Of a stretch of 58,680 nt of DNA, positions 56,508 through 58,680 are shown piece by piece. The notes below the pieces were generated by a model. That model was given only the letters and a program-made list of their open reading frames with translations, searched no databases and was not told the origin of the DNA. This DNA comes from a virus, in the IMG/VR virus record IMGVR_UViG_3300034683_000215, positions 1 to 58,680 of that record. One strand, 5' to 3'. A program made the position numbers and the translations under genes. The number at the start of each line of letters is the position of its first letter. The first letter of the stretch is position 1.

Positions 56508-58680
56508 ATGGTAAATGATATACAGTTAAGATTTGTTTGTCGTACAGACAGCGGGGTGGATAACAAGCTGTACATAACAGACACATCGACATATTCGGGG
56601 GAAACCGTACAAATCAAAATAGAAATAATTGTAGATGGTACGGTTTATTATGTAGATAATTCGTACTCTCATCCACAGGGCGGCGAAAAGTCGTATAATG
56701 TGCCTATTTATGAAAGCAAGATTAAGAACGGCACGTATGCCATAACAGCCTATTTCAAGGAAGGGGTTAATGAAACTACTGTAACCAAGAGTCTAGTATT
56801 AGATTACAATCCTCCATTAATAACGCCCAAGTTGATAGTGGACGGCATGGCATCCATAATTTATGGGCAGGATGACACGACCACGCCTTATCAGCACGTT
56901 AAGTCATACAAACATACAAAGCCAGACGGGAGTTATGTAATTTTTAGCGATAACTATAACATAACACCAATACAATCGGGGACACATAGACTTGATATAT
57001 ATCATGATATTACGGTAACCAATATTAATTACGAATTAAGAGATTATATAAGTGGATATACAGAAGTAGTAGCGTATAAGCTAAACGAAACAGATATATA
57101 TTCTCAACTTGTTTCCTACAAGAGAGCATATGCACAGGAAGCCAATCCGAGCGTAAGGCGCAATATGTTAAAAGTGATAAATCAACTTGATAGATACGAA
57201 GATGATTATTTCATGTCTAAGCGCATAAAAGATTCATTAACTGCCTATGATGCTTTAAAAAATATATATTTAACGTTAAACGAAGCCCCAGTAGTAAATG
57301 TAGAAGATATACCAGTTTGGAGTCCGTCAGAAGGAGGTGTAACGGCACACGACCAACTCACAGAGGAGAGCCGCAACTTGTCAGACCAGCACCCGATAGC
57401 GGCGATAACTGGACTACAGGACGCTTTGGACACCAAGCTTGATGAGTCGGAGTTTTCGGCTGGTAATATTTTAAGTAAGTTATTGACGGTTGATGGACAT
57501 GGCAGCGGATTAGATGCAGATACAATCGATGGGTATCACGCTTCAGATATAGTGTTTCAAGGAGTACCAACGGGGCAAGTTGATGTTGGGTACGTACCAT
57601 TCATTTCAAATACAAACTGGGATTTATATTCGACAACGATATTTTGCGAAACTACCGCAGGTGGGGCTGTAAGCCGTTATTTTATAGGGGATGATACCTT
57701 AGCAGATGGTAAACATGGTATGTTTTGGATTGCTGCAAAATCTGATGATAACATAATTCTAAGATTAGGTAATAGTTTTGCAAAGCACGAAGACCCTATA
57801 GTAAATGCGCTGGATGTAGTGCTTGTTTCAGAGGAAAGCGATGTAACAAGTTCTGCTGAACTAACGGGTATAAATACGGATGTAACAATGGTTAATTATT
57901 CCGGCTACGACCCAAGTTATCCGGCGTATCTATATGGGCATAAAATATCAACACTGATAAATAGCCGAACAGCGGGCTTTGATGGAATTGTTGCAGAGCA
58001 GAAATGTTTAGATATTAAATATGGACATGATAGTATAAATGCAAGCAGCTCTCCTACTAGTACGGCAGCGTATGGGATATTCATAACTCCCTATGCGAAG
58101 AAGGGTACTATAACGAATGCTTACGATATTTATCTTGATGCAGAGCAAACAGGAGGGACAGTAACCAATGGTTTTTCTATTTACCAAGCAAACACGAAGG
58201 AAAATTATTTCAAGGGTAATATAATAACAGAAAAACAACTTATATCGTCCATTGCCACTGGAACTTCGCCGTTACAGGTTACATCAACTACTGTTGTAAC
58301 AAATCTAAATTCTGATATGCTGGATGGTAAGCATGCCTCTGATTTTGCTTTGAGTAGTCATACTCATACTGAATCTGAAATAACTGATTTCAACCATACA
58401 CATGGCAATTTGACAAATGATGGTAAGATTGGCATACAAAGTGGAAAAGTTATAACCACAGGAGTTGGTGGTATTTTACAAGCCAGTGATGTGGATAGCC
58501 TAACCATTGGTAATGCTGACAGGGCTTGGAAACTACAGTATGAGACACCAGGCCAACAGTGGGGAGACTATGACACCTTGAGTGTACAACAAGTAGGCAA
58601 CTTTGCCTGGATAGGCAGTGATAGCAATGTATTAGAAACAAAGGTTGCTGAAGCTGATAAATTGGATGGTAAGCATGCCT
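56508..58680 (+). CDS. Tail fibre / receptor-binding protein, 5' part
   Basis: The ATG at 56508 (MVNDIQLRFVCRTDSG) opens a frame that continues through the end of the window into base 1 and stops at 959. The N-terminal 200 residues are Ig/fibronectin-like beta sequence with repeated G-x-Y and D-G-T patterns (IIVDGTVYYVDNSYS...), a fit for a tail-attachment domain. Later come LDADTIDGYHASD and LDGKHASDFALSSHTHTES, HTH-type shaft repeats. The distal half probably carries receptor specificity. Total about 1,004 residues. Confidence 0.75.
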   Translation, partial: MVNDIQLRFVCRTDSGVDNKLYITDTSTYSGETVQIKIEIIVDGTVYYVDNSYSHPQGGEKSYNVPIYESKIKNGTYAITAYFKEGVNETTVTKSLVLDYNPPLITPKLIVDGMASIIYGQDDTTTPYQHVKSYKHTKPDGSYVIFSDNYNITPIQSGTHRLDIYHDITVTNINYELRDYISGYTEVVAYKLNETDIYSQLVSYKRAYAQEANPSVRRNMLKVINQLDRYEDDYFMSKRIKDSLTAYDALKNIYLTLNEAPVVNVEDIPVWSPSEGGVTAHDQLTEESRNLSDQHPIAAITGLQDALDTKLDESEFSAGNILSKLLTVDGHGSGLDADTIDGYHASDIVFQGVPTGQVDVGYVPFISNTNWDLYSTTIFCETTAGGAVSRYFIGDDTLADGKHGMFWIAAKSDDNIILRLGNSFAKHEDPIVNALDVVLVSEESDVTSSAELTGINTDVTMVNYSGYDPSYPAYLYGHKISTLINSRTAGFDGIVAEQKCLDIKYGHDSINASSSPTSTAAYGIFITPYAKKGTITNAYDIYLDAEQTGGTVTNGFSIYQANTKENYFKGNIITEKQLISSIATGTSPLQVTSTTVVTNLNSDMLDGKHASDFALSSHTHTESEITDFNHTHGNLTNDGKIGIQSGKVITTGVGGILQASDVDSLTIGNADRAWKLQYETPGQQWGDYDTLSVQQVGNFAWIGSDSNVLETKVAEADKLDGKHA
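58321..58348 (+). repeat. 28-bp direct repeat in tail-fibre gene, copy 1
   Basis: Identical to 100-127 and encodes the same LDGKHASDFA shaft repeat. Confidence 0.85.
58564..58680. repeat. Terminal direct repeat, right copy
   Basis: Exact copy of bases 1-117. Removing one copy gives a circle of 58,563 bp in which the tail-fibre frame stays open across the join. Confidence 0.95.

Noticed and set aside
1-58680. crAss-like phage with a giant RNA polymerase
   Set aside because: Gene order and TerL look related, but the genome is about 58.6 kb and no polymerase catalytic motif was seen in the large proteins; only a distant likeness is stated.
1-58680. tRNA genes or a CRISPR array
   Set aside because: No cloverleaf-like sequences with a CCA/anticodon pattern and no regularly spaced short direct repeats were noticed by eye; a tRNA or CRISPR scan would be needed to be certain.

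Overview
The window is one complete, circular tailed-phage genome of about 58.56 kb. The first 117 bases recur exactly as the last 117 (58564-58680), and one tail-fibre gene runs across the join. The host is very probably a member of Bacteroidota. At least ten intergenic regions carry the TAnnTTTG -7 promoter element typical of that phylum (TATATTTG, TATCTTTG, TAACTTTG), often about 20 bp after a TTG/TTTG -33 element. Most gene leaders are AT-rich with no strong Shine-Dalgarno. There is a stand-alone BACON domain and a DUF3127-type SSB-like protein. Stops are standard (TAA, TAG and TGA are all used). No tRNA, integrase, RNA polymerase or CRISPR array was seen.

Layout. Transcription diverges at 46.15-46.25 kb and converges at 24.5 kb. 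Rightward from 46.25 kb runs the virion block: a putative small terminase, large terminase, portal, a 415-aa protein, a scaffold-like protein, major capsid protein, a 338-aa protein and the tail fibre. Across the origin it continues with a BACON protein, holin, amidase and spanin-like protein (lysis), three ring/connector-like proteins, a 1185-aa tail nozzle-like protein, and three probable ejected proteins including one of 2128 aa. The plan is podovirus-like and recalls crAss-like phages, although the genome is much smaller and has no RNA polymerase. Next on the same strand are a small-gene array (17.3-19.4 kb), then a lambda-exonuclease/YqaJ-like nuclease, RecT, an HNH protein and a prim-pol.

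Leftward from 46.15 kb lie a DEDD exonuclease, a transglycosylase, a DnaN-like clamp, an NYN protein, an SSB-like protein, a tandem Cpn10-like protein, NinG, a DnaA-domain-IV-like protein, a C5 methyltransferase and a dUTPase. They are followed by a 6.4-kb array of very small genes (29.25-35.64 kb) holding two adenine methyltransferases and an RNA ligase, and then by small unknown genes plus a second, weakly clamp-like protein. No DNA polymerase or replicative helicase was recognised, so the phage probably loads a partly self-encoded replisome (initiator-like protein, primase, clamp, SSB) onto the host polymerase.

The most unusual system is the pair of small-gene arrays. Each begins at a nearly identical 70-bp promoter copy (69/70), the two in opposite orientation. 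The genes are separated by palindromic elements whose outer ends read GCTAACGG or GCATAACGG and TGTTAGC. The upstream gene's stop codon often lies inside the left end. This resembles integron cassettes with attC-like sites but with no integrase. Several genes look like chimeras joined at these TGTTAGC sites. Other points of interest are a 50-codon frame with its own ribosome site nested in the 2128-aa gene, a 254-codon frame nested in the C5-methyltransferase gene, and a 690-bp AT-rich gene desert with iteron-like repeats bounded by G-tracts.
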